A stretch of DNA of 64,000 bases from Gnetum montanum (taxonomy: Eukaryota; Streptophyta; Gnetopsida; Gnetales; Gnetaceae): the NCBI GenBank assembly GCA_015680685.1, contig MNCI01006012.1:8457-72456 (forward strand), read 5' to 3'. The first letter of the stretch is position 1. The number at the start of each line of letters is the position of its first letter. The position numbers and the translations under genes are program-made. Below are positions 54,805 to 64,000 of this stretch, in pieces. The notes beneath the pieces are model-generated. The model was not told the origin of the DNA, did no database searches, and saw only the letters and a program-made list of their open reading frames with translations.

Positions 54805-55310
54805 CTACGCAGAAGTGCCTAAAGTCATGATCTCCATGTCCAGGTTTTGAGCAAACAACATATCTGAAGGAGACGAAGGAGCAGAAGAAAAACTTGTCAC
54901 AGGCACCATTTCTCCTAAATAATGGTTATAGGCATTCATAGTCCCCATCTTCGGATACACGGTAAACGATAAGGAGAAAGAGAAGTACTCGCCATGTTTC
55001 CCACAAAATGGGTATACCCAAAACTGCTATCTAAAGAACAAGGACCAGAAGAGACCAGAAGAAGAACCAGTATCTCGAACAGCCGTGCTCTGCAACAGCC
55101 TATATCTAAAACTGCTATTTGAACAAGAAGGAGAACCAGAAGAAGAAGACTCTTCTTCTGGTTCTTTGGATAACAGTTTTGGGTATACCCCGCGGTTGCA
55201 GAGTGCGGCTGTTCCAGGTGATGCTTCTTTGGCCCTGCTATATCAGACTTTAAATTGTAATGTTCCTCAGAGATACTGGCATGACTCATTAAGTTTCTTC
55301 TGAAGAGATA
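54805..55310 (-). pseudogene. Gene-like fragment, identity unknown
   Basis: The DNA is richer in CpG and codon-like periodicity than its surroundings. On the minus strand a short frame (54948-54805) reads MGTMNAYNHYLGEMVPVTSF... and ends MEIMTLGTSA-stop. An overlapping frame at 55289-54936 is open for 117 codons. On the plus strand 55085-55303 gives ...SSSGSLDNSFGYTPRLQSAAV... and ends WHDSLSFF-stop. The Ser-rich SSSGS..LD(N/S)SFGYT wording appears on both strands because the DNA is inverted-duplicated. I recognise no family. It may be terminal exon pieces of a host gene or captured DNA. Confidence 0.35.
55011..55222. repeat. Inverted and direct duplication within the gene-like fragment
   Basis: A unit of about 70 bp containing GGGTATACCCAAAACTG, TATCTAAAGAAC and AGAAGAAGA occurs in plus orientation at 55011-55075, diverged at about 55077-55150, and inverted at 55150-55222. 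The last two face each other around GAAGAAGACTCTTCTTC, so they can form a long hairpin. Confidence 0.75.
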
Positions 55311-55984
55311 TCTTTGTCCTTACACTGTGGGGAAACAACAGTTTATGAACTTTGCACATTATCTGGTATCAACTATCCAAACTACGAAAATATTTAAATT
55401 CCTGTGTCTTGGTTGAATACTCAACATTTCATTGTGGTAAATCAAATGCATTTGGAGTGAAATTTCACAAAAAATGATTTCTTACCTCCATGCTAGAAGA
55501 AACAAAGAACTTCTGAAGATATTTTACCATAATTTCCTGTGAGCATTGATTCCTAGAAAACAATAAAAGCAGTCTTTAAGATAAATTTTCAGAAATTTAA
55601 GTGGAGCACTTATATGTAATCTGATAGACAATTCTCCCAAAATTTGTAATGTGATGAGTAGATTCTTCACATGTAATGTAATATAATTAATTAGTATTAG
55701 GAGATAGCATTCAGAAGGTTATTATGCAAGGATGAGATCAGTTATTGTTTTACATTTTTACTCAGGTTAAGTTCCTTCCCTTTCATTGGACAATAAACCC
55801 ACATAACTGATTACCAACTTTTAGGGAGCCCATCTGAACATGTTGGTGCTCCTCATATGCTAGCATTTTATTTTTATAGCAAACAGTCTTATGACAAATA
55901 TTGTTGTATCATATATAGCTTGCATTTTGTTTTTTTCTTAATATTTTGAATCATTCTTAAAAAATTAGATAGAATAAATAGTAG
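55311..55984. other. AT-rich DNA, nothing recognised
   Basis: No repeats shared with the rest of the window and no convincing open frame or motif on either strand. It may be intron or flank of the MHF1-like gene fragment, but I found no upstream exon in it. Confidence 0.5.
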
Positions 55985-56142
55985 GGACCATCACTGGTGT
56001 GATGGTAAGGTGTTTGTTTCTGAAGTCATAAGACTTAGATTCAAGTGGCTGGAATGAGCATTGAGCTTCCTTTGAGTGATGATCCTAGCGAGAATAAATA
56101 GTTGAGCTTCCTTTCAGTGATGATACTAGAGAGAATATATAG
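55985..56142 (+). mobile_element. tRNA-like SINE trace with 41-bp tandem duplication
   Basis: TGGTGTGATGG (55995-56005) resembles an RNA polymerase III A box, and GATTCAAGTGG (56038-56048) a B box; they are 43 bp apart, as in a tRNA gene. It is followed by two tandem 41-bp units starting TTGAGCTTCCTTT at 56061 and 56102. No poly(A) end or target duplication was identified. Confidence 0.35.
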
Positions 56143-56144
56143 TG

Positions 56145-56238
56145 CTTACGTTAATTGCTAGTTTGAGATATAGTTGCTATTTTGAGATATNACTTACGTT
56201 AATTGCTAGTTTGAGATATAGTTGCTATTTTGAGATAT
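56145..56238. other. Perfect 46-bp duplication around a single N (assembly artefact)
   Basis: 56145-56190 and 56193-56238 are identical and separated by N (56191) and one A. As at 15771, this is what an unmerged overlap between contigs would give. Confidence 0.8.
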
Positions 56239-56904
56239 AGTAAGTAACAGCTCGTTCAAGTATTAAAAAATAAATAAAATTTAAAAATAGAAGAAGCACA
56301 GAAAAGACAAAAAAGAATGCTTTCAATATAGTGAAATAAAAAGGAAACCTATAAAAACAAGAAACAGAATAATTAATTAAAAAATGCAAAAGATAAGTAT
56401 GAATAAAAGTCATGTTAAGTAATAAAAATAGCAAGGATGAAGTAATGTTTGAAAGTTAGAAGTTTATAAAAGGGTTAAAAAATCCAACAAATAAGTCTTA
56501 CAGAAAACTTAACAAAATATTCAAAGGCCCAGATTATTTAATTTTTGTTAAAATAGGTGACCCAGGGAAGTGGGTAAAATAACATGGATCTCCGTTAACG
56601 TTATTAAAATATATGCCAGTTTCAAGAGCTTATTTAATATTCAATATACCAAGTTTTCCATGATACAAAGGACTGGACTATTTTTTTTTTTCTTATCATA
56701 AATGTTATAACAATTTGCTTACAGCTACCTGCCTTATTCATTTCTGTTACATTTAAAACCTATATATCATTCGCAAGTTATCCAAATTTGGACATAGCAT
56801 AATGTATCATAGCTGGTCTTCTTTTGTTTGCATATTTTTAAGTTTATTGTGTTCTGTTTCTGTTTATTTTTATTGTTATTTACTTTTTATATTTGTACAT
56901 AGAG
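56239..56904. other. AT-rich DNA, probable intron upstream of MHF1-like exon
   Basis: Non-coding, T-rich towards its 3' end (TTTTTATTGTTATTTACTTTTTATATTTGTACATAG split over 56862-56902), ending in an AG that fits a plant 3' splice site. No earlier MHF1 exon was found here. Confidence 0.4.
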
Positions 56905-57268
56905 CAAATAACAAGAGACCTGGACAAGTTTGTACAGCATGCAGGCAAGAAATCTGTTAATATGGACGACGTGTTATTCTTGCTGGTACACATTTAAGGG
57001 GGTTTTCAAATATGAGACTATGATAGTTCCTCGGATAGCTTTAGGGTATGAACTTGCTTTCCTAGAATTTTTTGTTTTCTGATAGGCTATCCAATTTGCA
57101 GCTCATTGGAATGAAGAAGTTATAACCATGGAGTTGCTTAACAAAAACGAACAACTTGGAGAAAAGAAAAGAAAGAATACTTCTCAAATGGGGAAAACGA
57201 GAATTTGTAATTTATTTTATTTAAAAAGATGGTTATACGACAAAGCAATAAGGCTTGGGGAAAAGTGA
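56905..57268 (+). CDS. MHF1/CENP-S-like histone-fold gene, two exons (partial)
   Basis: Exon 56905-56985 encodes QITRDLDKFVQHAGKK, then SVNMDDVLFLL, matching the helix-3 region of plant MHF1/CENP-S (AKDLELFAHHAGRK.VNMDDV). It is preceded by a T-rich AG and followed by GT (56986). After a 100-bp intron, an in-phase exon (57086-57268) carries AHWNEEV (family: AHRNE..), then EQLGEKKRKN, a Lys-rich tail like EPQSERKRKK, and ends in TGA. MHF1 and MHF2 form a histone-fold complex that works with FANCM in DNA repair and crossover control and also at kinetochores. The N-terminal exons are not visible, so this may be a fragment. It is the only host gene I can name here. Confidence 0.6.
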
Positions 57269-57960
57269 ATTAAAGTGAGGCTAATGTTTCAGTTGTGTCC
57301 AGTGGACAGAGTCTCCCTATCTTTCCTGATTGTTGGTAAATGCATAGTCCTTTTTTTTTCTAAGATTTGGTTCGTTGGTTGGTTGAGTTTATCATGAATA
57401 ATTTGTGTATGTTTTGCCGGATAGGGTGAGCTACGTCCCTGTCAACAATAGTGAATGCCTAGTTCTGACCTCTGTATGACATAAGGGAATTGAAACTCAC
57501 ACAATTGGAATAAGCTCAGGCCAGTTCAACGTTCAGTGTTCCTAAAAAATTGAATAATTCTCCGGTAAATTACGGTGGAATCTTGCAAAACGCCATAATT
57601 TTGGCAACAGGAAAAGTTTCGGCTACCAAATTGAGAATTCTTGTCAACAACACTCCAACCGTTACCGTTATAACGTTCCGTTATAACGTTCCTCTTCTTC
57701 TTCTTTTTTTAGTTATCTTCATCATTTTCACCTTCCATCATCCTTTTCATGAGAACATTGTTTGAAAGAAAATCGTTTTCGAAAGAAGGAAAGAAATTAA
57801 TAATTAGTCGGTGCCCCACATCATACATGTAAAAACAAAATTCAATGTGCAGGTTCTTCCTCGTTCTTGGAGCTTATAGTATTAAAGTTCCCCACCATAC
57901 TTAAACTTACATTCCTTTTCCTTAAAGATTAGTATTAACTGGGTAAAAACTCGCTTAGTT
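57269..57960. other. Low-copy DNA downstream of the MHF1-like exons
   Basis: Moderately CpG-containing, so probably not transposon. It includes GTTATAACGTTCC repeated directly at about 57668-57693 (each a near palindrome), followed by a TTCTTC run. The 71-codon frame at 57550-57765 has no motif. It could be 3' flank or another promoter region; nothing decisive. Confidence 0.4.
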
Positions 57961-58232
57961 ATATATAATATGTTTCTATAGTTTTGGCCAAGAGGATCTA
58001 CACTTATAAATGATTATTTGGTGAGGAACAAGATTAATGTTTGAATCAATTTGCAACATTTGGAAATGGAGTGGTTGACAAAGCAAGGTTGACTTGAAGT
58101 TACTTCAAATGTAAGATTTCCTTGTTCATCCATAAGTTTTGCATAATTCAAACATTAACCTTGTTCTTCATCGAATGGTCATGTATGAATGTAGATCCTC
58201 TCGACCCAACTATAGAGATATGTATTATATAT
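57961..58232. mobile_element. MITE-like element 1 (272 bp) with long terminal inverted repeats
   Basis: Left arm ATATATAATATG..CTATAGTTTTGGCC and AGAGGATCTAC...GAACAAGATTAATGTTTGAAT (57961-58045) is inverted at 58146-58232 (ATTCAAACATTAACCTTGTTC, GTAGATCCTCTCGACC, CTATAG, TATTATATAT). The arms pair over at least 85 bp with few mismatches, and weaker pairing continues inward. No coding capacity. This is the fold-back form of a non-autonomous DNA transposon. Related to 53954-54290. Confidence 0.7.
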
Positions 58233-59261
58233 ATTTATGGTATTGATAGCGAATATTACAAAGAAATATGAATTAAAATTAAAATTTTGACCATTTCTAA
58301 AAATTCAAGCAATAGTTAAAGCACCATTTAAATAGTTGTACAAACCATATTAGGTAACATTGTATAAATGGAATAGCTCATGGGTTTGAAGGTGCATATG
58401 AAAAATTTGAACAATACAAGAAAGAATTAGGAATTCCCAACACCATTAAATAATCATAAAGAGAAAGAACATTCTTTATTTAAAAGAACATATTATTATG
58501 TTTTACAATAGATGAATCCATGCTTATAAAAAAACCAAAAGACATATATCATCTAATTTTCTTCTAACTCAACAAAATGTCTTTCCTTTGCAAGCTTAGA
58601 TTGAAAAGTTTTTGTTGCTAAAATTTTCCTATATTAGTGCAAAGAAAAAAGTTGGTAAATCTTTAAAAAAATTAATTGTCCTCAGATTGCATAGCACCAC
58701 AAAAGTTACACCTATTATTTTTTTTATCCTACATCACCAAATGTCTTATCTAATATTATTTCCTATGATTTAAAGATAGTTACTGTACATGCCAATTGTA
58801 AAGGTTGCTACTGAGATCCTCCTCTAATAATCAAAACAATAGACACATGTTAAGAATTAAACTCATCAAAGAAACAACTAATGTAGGAATCAAAACTCAC
58901 AATAACATAGGATAATGAGTCTAATTGAATTTTCCCTAGACAACACACTATTTGAACAAATGTACCAACATCTGCATTGGCTAAAGTTTACTTTGCCCAT
59001 AAATTAATTATAAGCATGACTCTTGCATTTTCACATAATAGCAATCCTGAATTCACTAGATTCTCTATTACCTAAGCACAGAACAATAGGTCACTGCATC
59101 TTCAATAACATCCTTAGATTATGCACATATATTTTATCCTTCATGTCATACAAATGCATAAAGTCCTCAAAGCCATCTAGACCATTTGATGTGGAAGGAA
59201 ATTTCATTCTAGAACTAAGAAATTTATAATTTTTATTAATTATTTTATCTTTTTTTATATT
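58233..59261. other. AT-rich DNA of unknown origin
   Basis: No match to other parts of the window. On the minus strand a fragment reads DKKNNRCNFCG (about 58735-58700), which loosely recalls the C-x2-C of BED-type zinc fingers in hAT transposases, but no supporting motif follows and stops are frequent. The minus frame 59372-59091 crosses into the LTR of G and is not a gene. Confidence 0.4.
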
Positions 59262-60152
59262 TAATGAGTGGCAAGGTACCCCTACACTCAACCATACGAA
59301 TACGAGTGTTTCAGGCACAATTCGGTTGAACTCCGTAGACAGGCTAGTTGTGGTATCTAGATAGTTATTCATTGACCGTAGTTCATTGTCTTCCCATCTG
59401 GACTAGTATTTGCTTTGTCATGTATGGTTTAGTCCAGAGTGAGGTGTATGATGTAGTCCTAAACTAGTGCTACTCCTGGAGGCAATGGAAAATAACTTTA
59501 ATTAAGCTAGGAGGAAAAGGGAGAGAGAGAGAGCTAAGCTAATAGGATTTGGGAGAGAGAATCTAAGATAGCCTAAGTGTGATGAGAATCCATTCCTTAA
59601 TCATCTGTACACATCTTGGACCTCATGCACGACTACCACTAGGATTACCTAGTGCATGGCCTGGGTACACTACTGAGATACCAAGTAGTCACACTTGAAT
59701 GCTCATGATTAAGTCATACGCATTCCATGTTTAAGTAGTTTAGGGTGAAGAGATATTAACTACAAAAGCAATAAATAACAATAACAATTAAATAATTAAA
59801 CTAAATGAATTCTACAATGATGAAGTAATCTCGATCTTTATTTTCGATCATGTGCATGTCCAAGTACGTCACTCGAATAAAGGTTCGATACAATTACAAT
59901 CATCACACTACGGGCATGCATTGGGGAAAAGGGTTAAGAAGAAGTAAAAATGAACTAACTTCTATCTATTGACTAAAAAACTAACTTCCTTTCCCATGTG
60001 CCCAATTGTGTATTTATAGGCTCACACAAGAAACACGATATCGCGTATCTGATATCGCTTGTCAGGCCACTATATCGTATTCCCAATATCAGGACTCATT
60101 AGACCTGATAATAGGGGTCTGATATGAACACCTAACAAACCCTAAGTCATCA
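59262..60152 (-). repeat. 3' LTR of element G (891 bp)
   Basis: Plus-strand edges TAATGAGTGGCA (usual first G mutated) and CTAAGTCATCA. It carries GATATCG words at about 60035-60090, TATA box (minus) CCTATAAATACAC near 60010-60020, and the AATAAAGATCGAG signal region. Aligned with the LTRs of A and D. Confidence 0.9.
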
Positions 60153-60333
60153 TACCTGCATGACTAAATAACAACTCATCCTTGAGTCAAAGAAAGTGAG
60201 GAACAAGTTCAATTGATTACATAGTGGATAGGTATGGGATTATTGACTAACTAGAAATTTATTCATTCCACAGTGGAGAGTTGAACACAACAAAATTAGG
60301 ACATAGACACAGAATTACAAAATTTATTAGAAC

Positions 60334-60766
60334 TCATGTGGTTCTTGGTGCTGGTGGCTCCACCATGGATGCCTTTCCTTTGTCCTATGCTCTAGGCTTC
60401 TGAGATTGATACCACTGAAGAAGTGCCTGACATTTCTCCTCTTCTACCTGAGGATTATGAGTCGTCCATGCTGATGTTTCAATGTTTGATGGAGTTAGCG
60501 CTTTCTATAAACACGACAGCTACGGGAACACTTGGTTGGCCTTGACATGCCGCAAATAGCCATCGTTCCTCTTCATAGGCTTGGGACCTAACCTATCCAC
60601 CTTTTTCTTAACTAGATTGTGCAGTGAGAAGAGTTCCCTGATGGATGCTAAATGATTGTGCCTTCTGCTTCACATATTCTACATGAGGTCATTGGCCTTT
60701 GCCTCCCCCTAGGCATTTAGTTACACCTTGAGAAGGTCCTCCTTGTTGTCCTCTTTTAGGGGCCAT
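60334..60766 (-). pseudogene. ORF2 remnant, element G (mostly deleted)
   Basis: ATG at 60766 right after the predicted 3' splice site. It begins MAPKRGQQGGPSQGVTK, with the same start as A and D. After about 45 codons the frame jumps to the C-terminal wording AYEEERWLF (AYEEEQWLF in A) and the Pro-rich end corresponding to PPLPRTT of A. The globular domain and most of the coiled coil are deleted. Confidence 0.72.
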
Positions 60767-60798
60767 CTATAATCACACAAAGATCAATTATTAGTAAG
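60767..60798 (-). promoter_or_regulatory. Predicted branch point and 3' splice site before ORF2 (element G)
   Basis: Minus strand CTTACTAAT (60798-60790), then ...GTGTGATTATAG abutting the ATG at 60766. Conserved with A and D although ORF2 itself has decayed. Confidence 0.65.
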
Positions 60799-62135
60799 GT
60801 TATTGAAATAAGTTCAATTATTTCATACCATATTGCCTTTAGTAAATGTTGAATTCTTTACTTAGTGTGATTTTAGAGTTAGAAAGTTTTTTTCAAGGAA
60901 GTTTCCCTAAAATTTTAATGTCAAATCTGGTTTGTTTAGGTGACACATCAAAGGACACGTAATGGTTTTGAGAAATGTTTGATAAAATGATGATAAAGGA
61001 AAGAATATATTTGGAAATGAAGTACTCAGAGGGTATAAAATGATGTGGTGGTGTGCAATAGGTAAAAATTACAAAAGCCATGCAAGTGGGTCCTTCTCAA
61101 AGCAGGTTCCAACCTATAATGCCCTTGCGTAACCACACCTTAAAATGTTCATAGGCACTAGAAGGGTTAAATGTAATCCACACCAGTTCCACAAAACACA
61201 CACATGTAGATGCCACCATGATGAGGTATAAATTCAATGCTACACAAGACATGGGTCACAAATACATGGACAGTGAGATGGAATAAATTGTAGAAGGGAT
61301 TGTAGAGATCGGGACATGAGGTAACTGACCTAGGGCATAATGAATCTAGAGTGTAAGGCATGATGAATGTGTCATTGGCCCATTGCTCCAAACTCAAGAC
61401 CAAGTCCATTCCTTTGATCAATGACATCGCATTGTTTCATCCCATGATGGACAACCATAAGAGTACCATGACAACAAGGCATTCAATCACTTGGCATTTC
61501 GTTCAATGGAGGAGTGAGTTGGAATTTCTTTATGACACTTTTTGTCATGATCTTTCCTCTCTCTTTTTTTTTGATACGTAATCTAGAGAAGCCACCTACC
61601 TTTAGGCATGGATGCATGTCTTTCCAATGGGACCCCCTAGAATGGAATTTGTGTTTTTTTTATTAAGTGCCTTTATTACTCATACTCCCATTTTTCATTA
61701 GATCTACAAGGATCTTAGTACAACCAAGCTACATGATAGCACCTACAAATGTCACCAAAGAGAATCCACAAGTCCCCTTTAAGTCACACCTTGGTCATTC
61801 CTTCTTGGTCCATCATTCTTCACTTTGAGCATAATGAGCACAAAATTATTTTAAGTTTTTATGATGACAAGAATATCATTGTACCTAGAGTAGAACCTCT
61901 TATTATTAGAATGGTTGGGTGGATGTGATGGGCTCGATATCCAAATAATTAGTCACCTAAGACTTGATAGCATAGAACAACATCTCAACCAACAAGTCAC
62001 ATGAGTGTTTTATTCATAGATGAGATTACTCATAAAAAGAAAAAAATACAAGACAATATATTGAAATATGAAAAAATAGAAAACAAAAAATTATAAAAAT
62101 AAAGAAAAGTAAAACATTTATTAATTCTACTATTG
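60799..62135 (-). other. Conserved non-coding spacer between gag and ORF2, element G
   Basis: Aligned with the spacers of A and D. GAGAAGGACCCACTTGCATGG at about 61100-61080; box AAAGACATGCATCCATGCC (about 61625-61600); the block matching 33260-33540 of D at 61690-61990. The frame 61360-61581 plus is a by-product. No pol sequence. Confidence 0.75.
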
Positions 62136-64000
62136 TTAGAATGGGGGATACCCCCCATAACTAAATGGTTGAGCATAGCTAGAATTAATAAATGGAAGGT
62201 TAGGATCCTTGCATGTTAAAAATATTGCAACCTAATCTTACTTACCCCATTGGGGTTCACACACTTGATTAGAGTTGACATAGTGGGGCAAGTTATAAGA
62301 TGTGGTTAATTTATAAGGAGTTGACGCACTATGGTACTTGAGACCGTAAGATGGTATGCCAGGATCAACATGTCTACCCATGTGGCTATATTCATTGGGC
62401 CGCATGGTTGTTGGAGTATTGAGTGGTGGTCCTAATAAGGTAACATGAGGCATTGGGTTTGAAGAGGAAGATGCACCACAATGTTGGACTTGTGTTCAGT
62501 TGGTGAATGTAGTGGTTTCTGAATTGTGGTGTCCCTTTCTACAGTCACATCTAAAGAAGGGACACCTATGATGTTTTGAAGGTTTCCCACTGTTATTGAC
62601 AATAGAAGCACAAGTAATGTTCATGGGTTGATGCTGTGGTGCAAATCCTTTAGGTAAAATTGGTGGCGATGTAGAAGGAGATTAAGGATGAGAATTTTGA
62701 AATTGAGGAGAATTGCAAGATACCCAAGGTGGTGGCCTTGTTAGAGAGGGTATGAGTGGATAGTATTTCGAAGAATGATAACGATGAGGTGAAGTAGAGG
62801 ATGATGATTCAGTTGAAGAAATAGGGTGTTAAACATAGTAAGCATTTGGAGTTGGGACATACAAAGGATATGGTCGGATTCGTGATGGCCTCCCCCATGA
62901 TTGGGGCTTTTGCCATTGTGGTTGAACCTGATATTTCTGTACGAAATATAGATGTAACATTCCTCCCCAATGCTCATGTAAATGTGACAAACTAGGCATT
63001 GGCCTTTGGGGTGATCATACAGAAATACGTTGCATTGATATGTGAAGTTAGCAGTTGAGTTCTTATTCTTATTATCTTCTACCCTTTGTTCTGATTTTTA
63101 CGTGGCATCTTGTCCTATTTCTTGATTTGGCATAGTTGTACCTCTACTATTGTTAGCATATTCTCCATATTTTCTATGCACCCACTTCGTCATCTTATTA
63201 ATCTTTACCTCAATTTCATCTAGTAATTGTTGCATTAACAAAGGTAGAAACGGTTGCACTTTCTCAAGGTGAGTTTATTTCTCTTCTTTATGGCTATGGA
63301 CCTTTGCTAATTCAAGATTTTGGTCCTATTGAGAGTTTTCAACATTCTCCCATTTAGCCATTTCTCCTTCTTCTTTTGCTACTTGCTTAATAAGCTCTTG
63401 AATTTGATGGGTTTGTAGCTCGTATAGTTGACCTTGGGCATACATCCCTAGGGTTTCCCTTTTTTCATTATAGAGCCCATCCATGATGTAATACATTAGC
63501 CTTTCCCCAGAGAATCCATGGCCTGGGCATTTGTTTAACAAAGAATAGTATCTTTCTAAGGCCATGTCCAAGGTTTCATGTTGCCCTTGTTTCCATTCTT
63601 GGATTTGTCTCCTCAAGGCTGACACTCTGGCATAGGTTTGATATCATTCAGGAAAGAGTTCTACCATTGTTGGCCAACTATGGATTGATTTTGGTTTTAA
63701 AGATCTATACCACACTTTTTCCTAGCCAACGAGTGTCATAGGAAAGTGCTTAAGTTTTTGCCATCCATTATCGATATTATTCCATACACAAGCATCATAG
63801 AAGTCTTGTATATGCTATTGTGCATCTGAATCATAGCCTCCTGCAAACTTGAAAAAGTTGTTTAAATCAAGCTTGGTTAGATGGCTTTCTTTGTGATGCC
63901 TACAGGATATTCGAATGCCCTCTTGTATAGGCATTAGGATCTTAGTGGCCAGAAGGGGCTCATCGTCACTAAGTAGGTTTTGAGTTTGCGAGCTGAGAAA
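62136..64000 (-). pseudogene. gag remnant, element G (5' end outside window)
   Basis: Best-preserved capsid segment of the family: 63625-63326 is open for 99 codons, with MALERYYSLLNKCPGHGFSGERLMYYIMDG, ETLGMYAQGQLYEL and ELIKQVAKEEGEMAKWE. Then CNVFLYDHPKGQC near 63029-62990 (the second Cys of the knuckle is Phe), and a Pro/His/Tyr-rich region including 62453-62238 (PHVTLLGPPLNTPTTMRPNE). It ends YGGYPPF-stop at 62136. Frameshifts separate the parts. Confidence 0.85.

Larger units (their letters stand above)
59262..64000 (-). mobile_element. Element G: pol-less A-type retrotransposon, incomplete at window end
   Basis: 3' LTR at 59262-60152, then (minus strand, read from the right) gag from beyond 64000 to 62136, conserved spacer, splice-site motif, and a strongly shortened ORF2 (60766-60334). 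No pol motif in 3.8 kb of internal sequence. Collinear with D and A throughout. The 5' LTR lies outside the window, so target duplications cannot be checked. Confidence 0.9.

Noticed and set aside
58700-58735. BED-type zinc finger of a hAT transposase (minus strand RCNFCG)
   Set aside because: Only a single C-x2-C; no following His pair or transposase motif, and stops are frequent.
59091-59372. 93-codon minus frame next to element G
   Set aside because: It crosses the LTR boundary of G, so it cannot be an original gene.
1-64000. CRISPR arrays, rRNA, bacterial operons or intact tRNA genes
   Set aside because: None seen; plant-type retrotransposons, introns and base composition point to a plant nuclear genome.

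Overview
The window looks like intergenic DNA from a large, repeat-choked plant nuclear genome; a gymnosperm is my guess, but nothing in the sequence proves it. It is AT-rich and strongly CpG-depleted. Reading frames are broken by many stops and frameshifts, and nearly all recognisable coding sequence belongs to decayed LTR retrotransposons nested in one another. No intact transposon gene is present. The only likely host gene piece is a two-exon match to the histone-fold protein MHF1/CENP-S at about 56.9-57.3 kb.

Layout, left to right. 1-1.6 kb: a GC- and CpG-rich island with a 12-bp minisatellite (palindromic core GCGTATACGC), a G-box and a TATA box, probably part of an LTR. 1.6-2.6 kb: non-coding remnant of the Ty3 family called A-type here. 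2.6-6.3 kb: 3'-truncated Ty1/copia element B (minus). 6.3-15.4, 24.0-28.2 and 51.0-53.8 kb: head-to-tail copies of a decayed copia-derived repeat (family X), broken by an Athila-like fragment F (9.15-11.08 kb) and by element A (15388-24044). 28.2-51.0 kb: a nest in which copia E (minus) contains Ty3/Athila-like element C (29219-48011, exact TSD CCTAT), which itself contains element D (30217-36773, minus, exact TSD GTTAC). 53.9-59.3 kb: low-copy DNA with two MITE-like hairpins, a tRNA-like SINE trace, an inverted gene-like duplication and the MHF1-like exons. 59.3 kb to the end: element G (minus), running off the window.

Elements A, D and G are one family. They keep gag and a second ORF (ORF2: a domain resembling the putative plant transposon protein family, then coiled coil) but have no protease, RT, RNase H or integrase. 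Element C has related gag, ORF2 and LTR ends plus a complete though dead pol of Athila/Tat type. Its relatives are therefore the natural suppliers of enzymes in trans. In A, D and G the ORF2 start codon is directly preceded by a conserved branch-point plus 3' splice site (CTTACTAAT ... GTGTGATTRTAG then ATG), so ORF2 was probably expressed from a spliced mRNA, as retroviral env is. A second conserved non-coding box lies between gag/pol and ORF2 in every copy.

Two single-N positions (15771, 56191) are flanked by perfect 53-bp and 46-bp duplications and are probably unmerged contig overlaps. A 290-N gap (26879-27168) lies at a junction between X copies.
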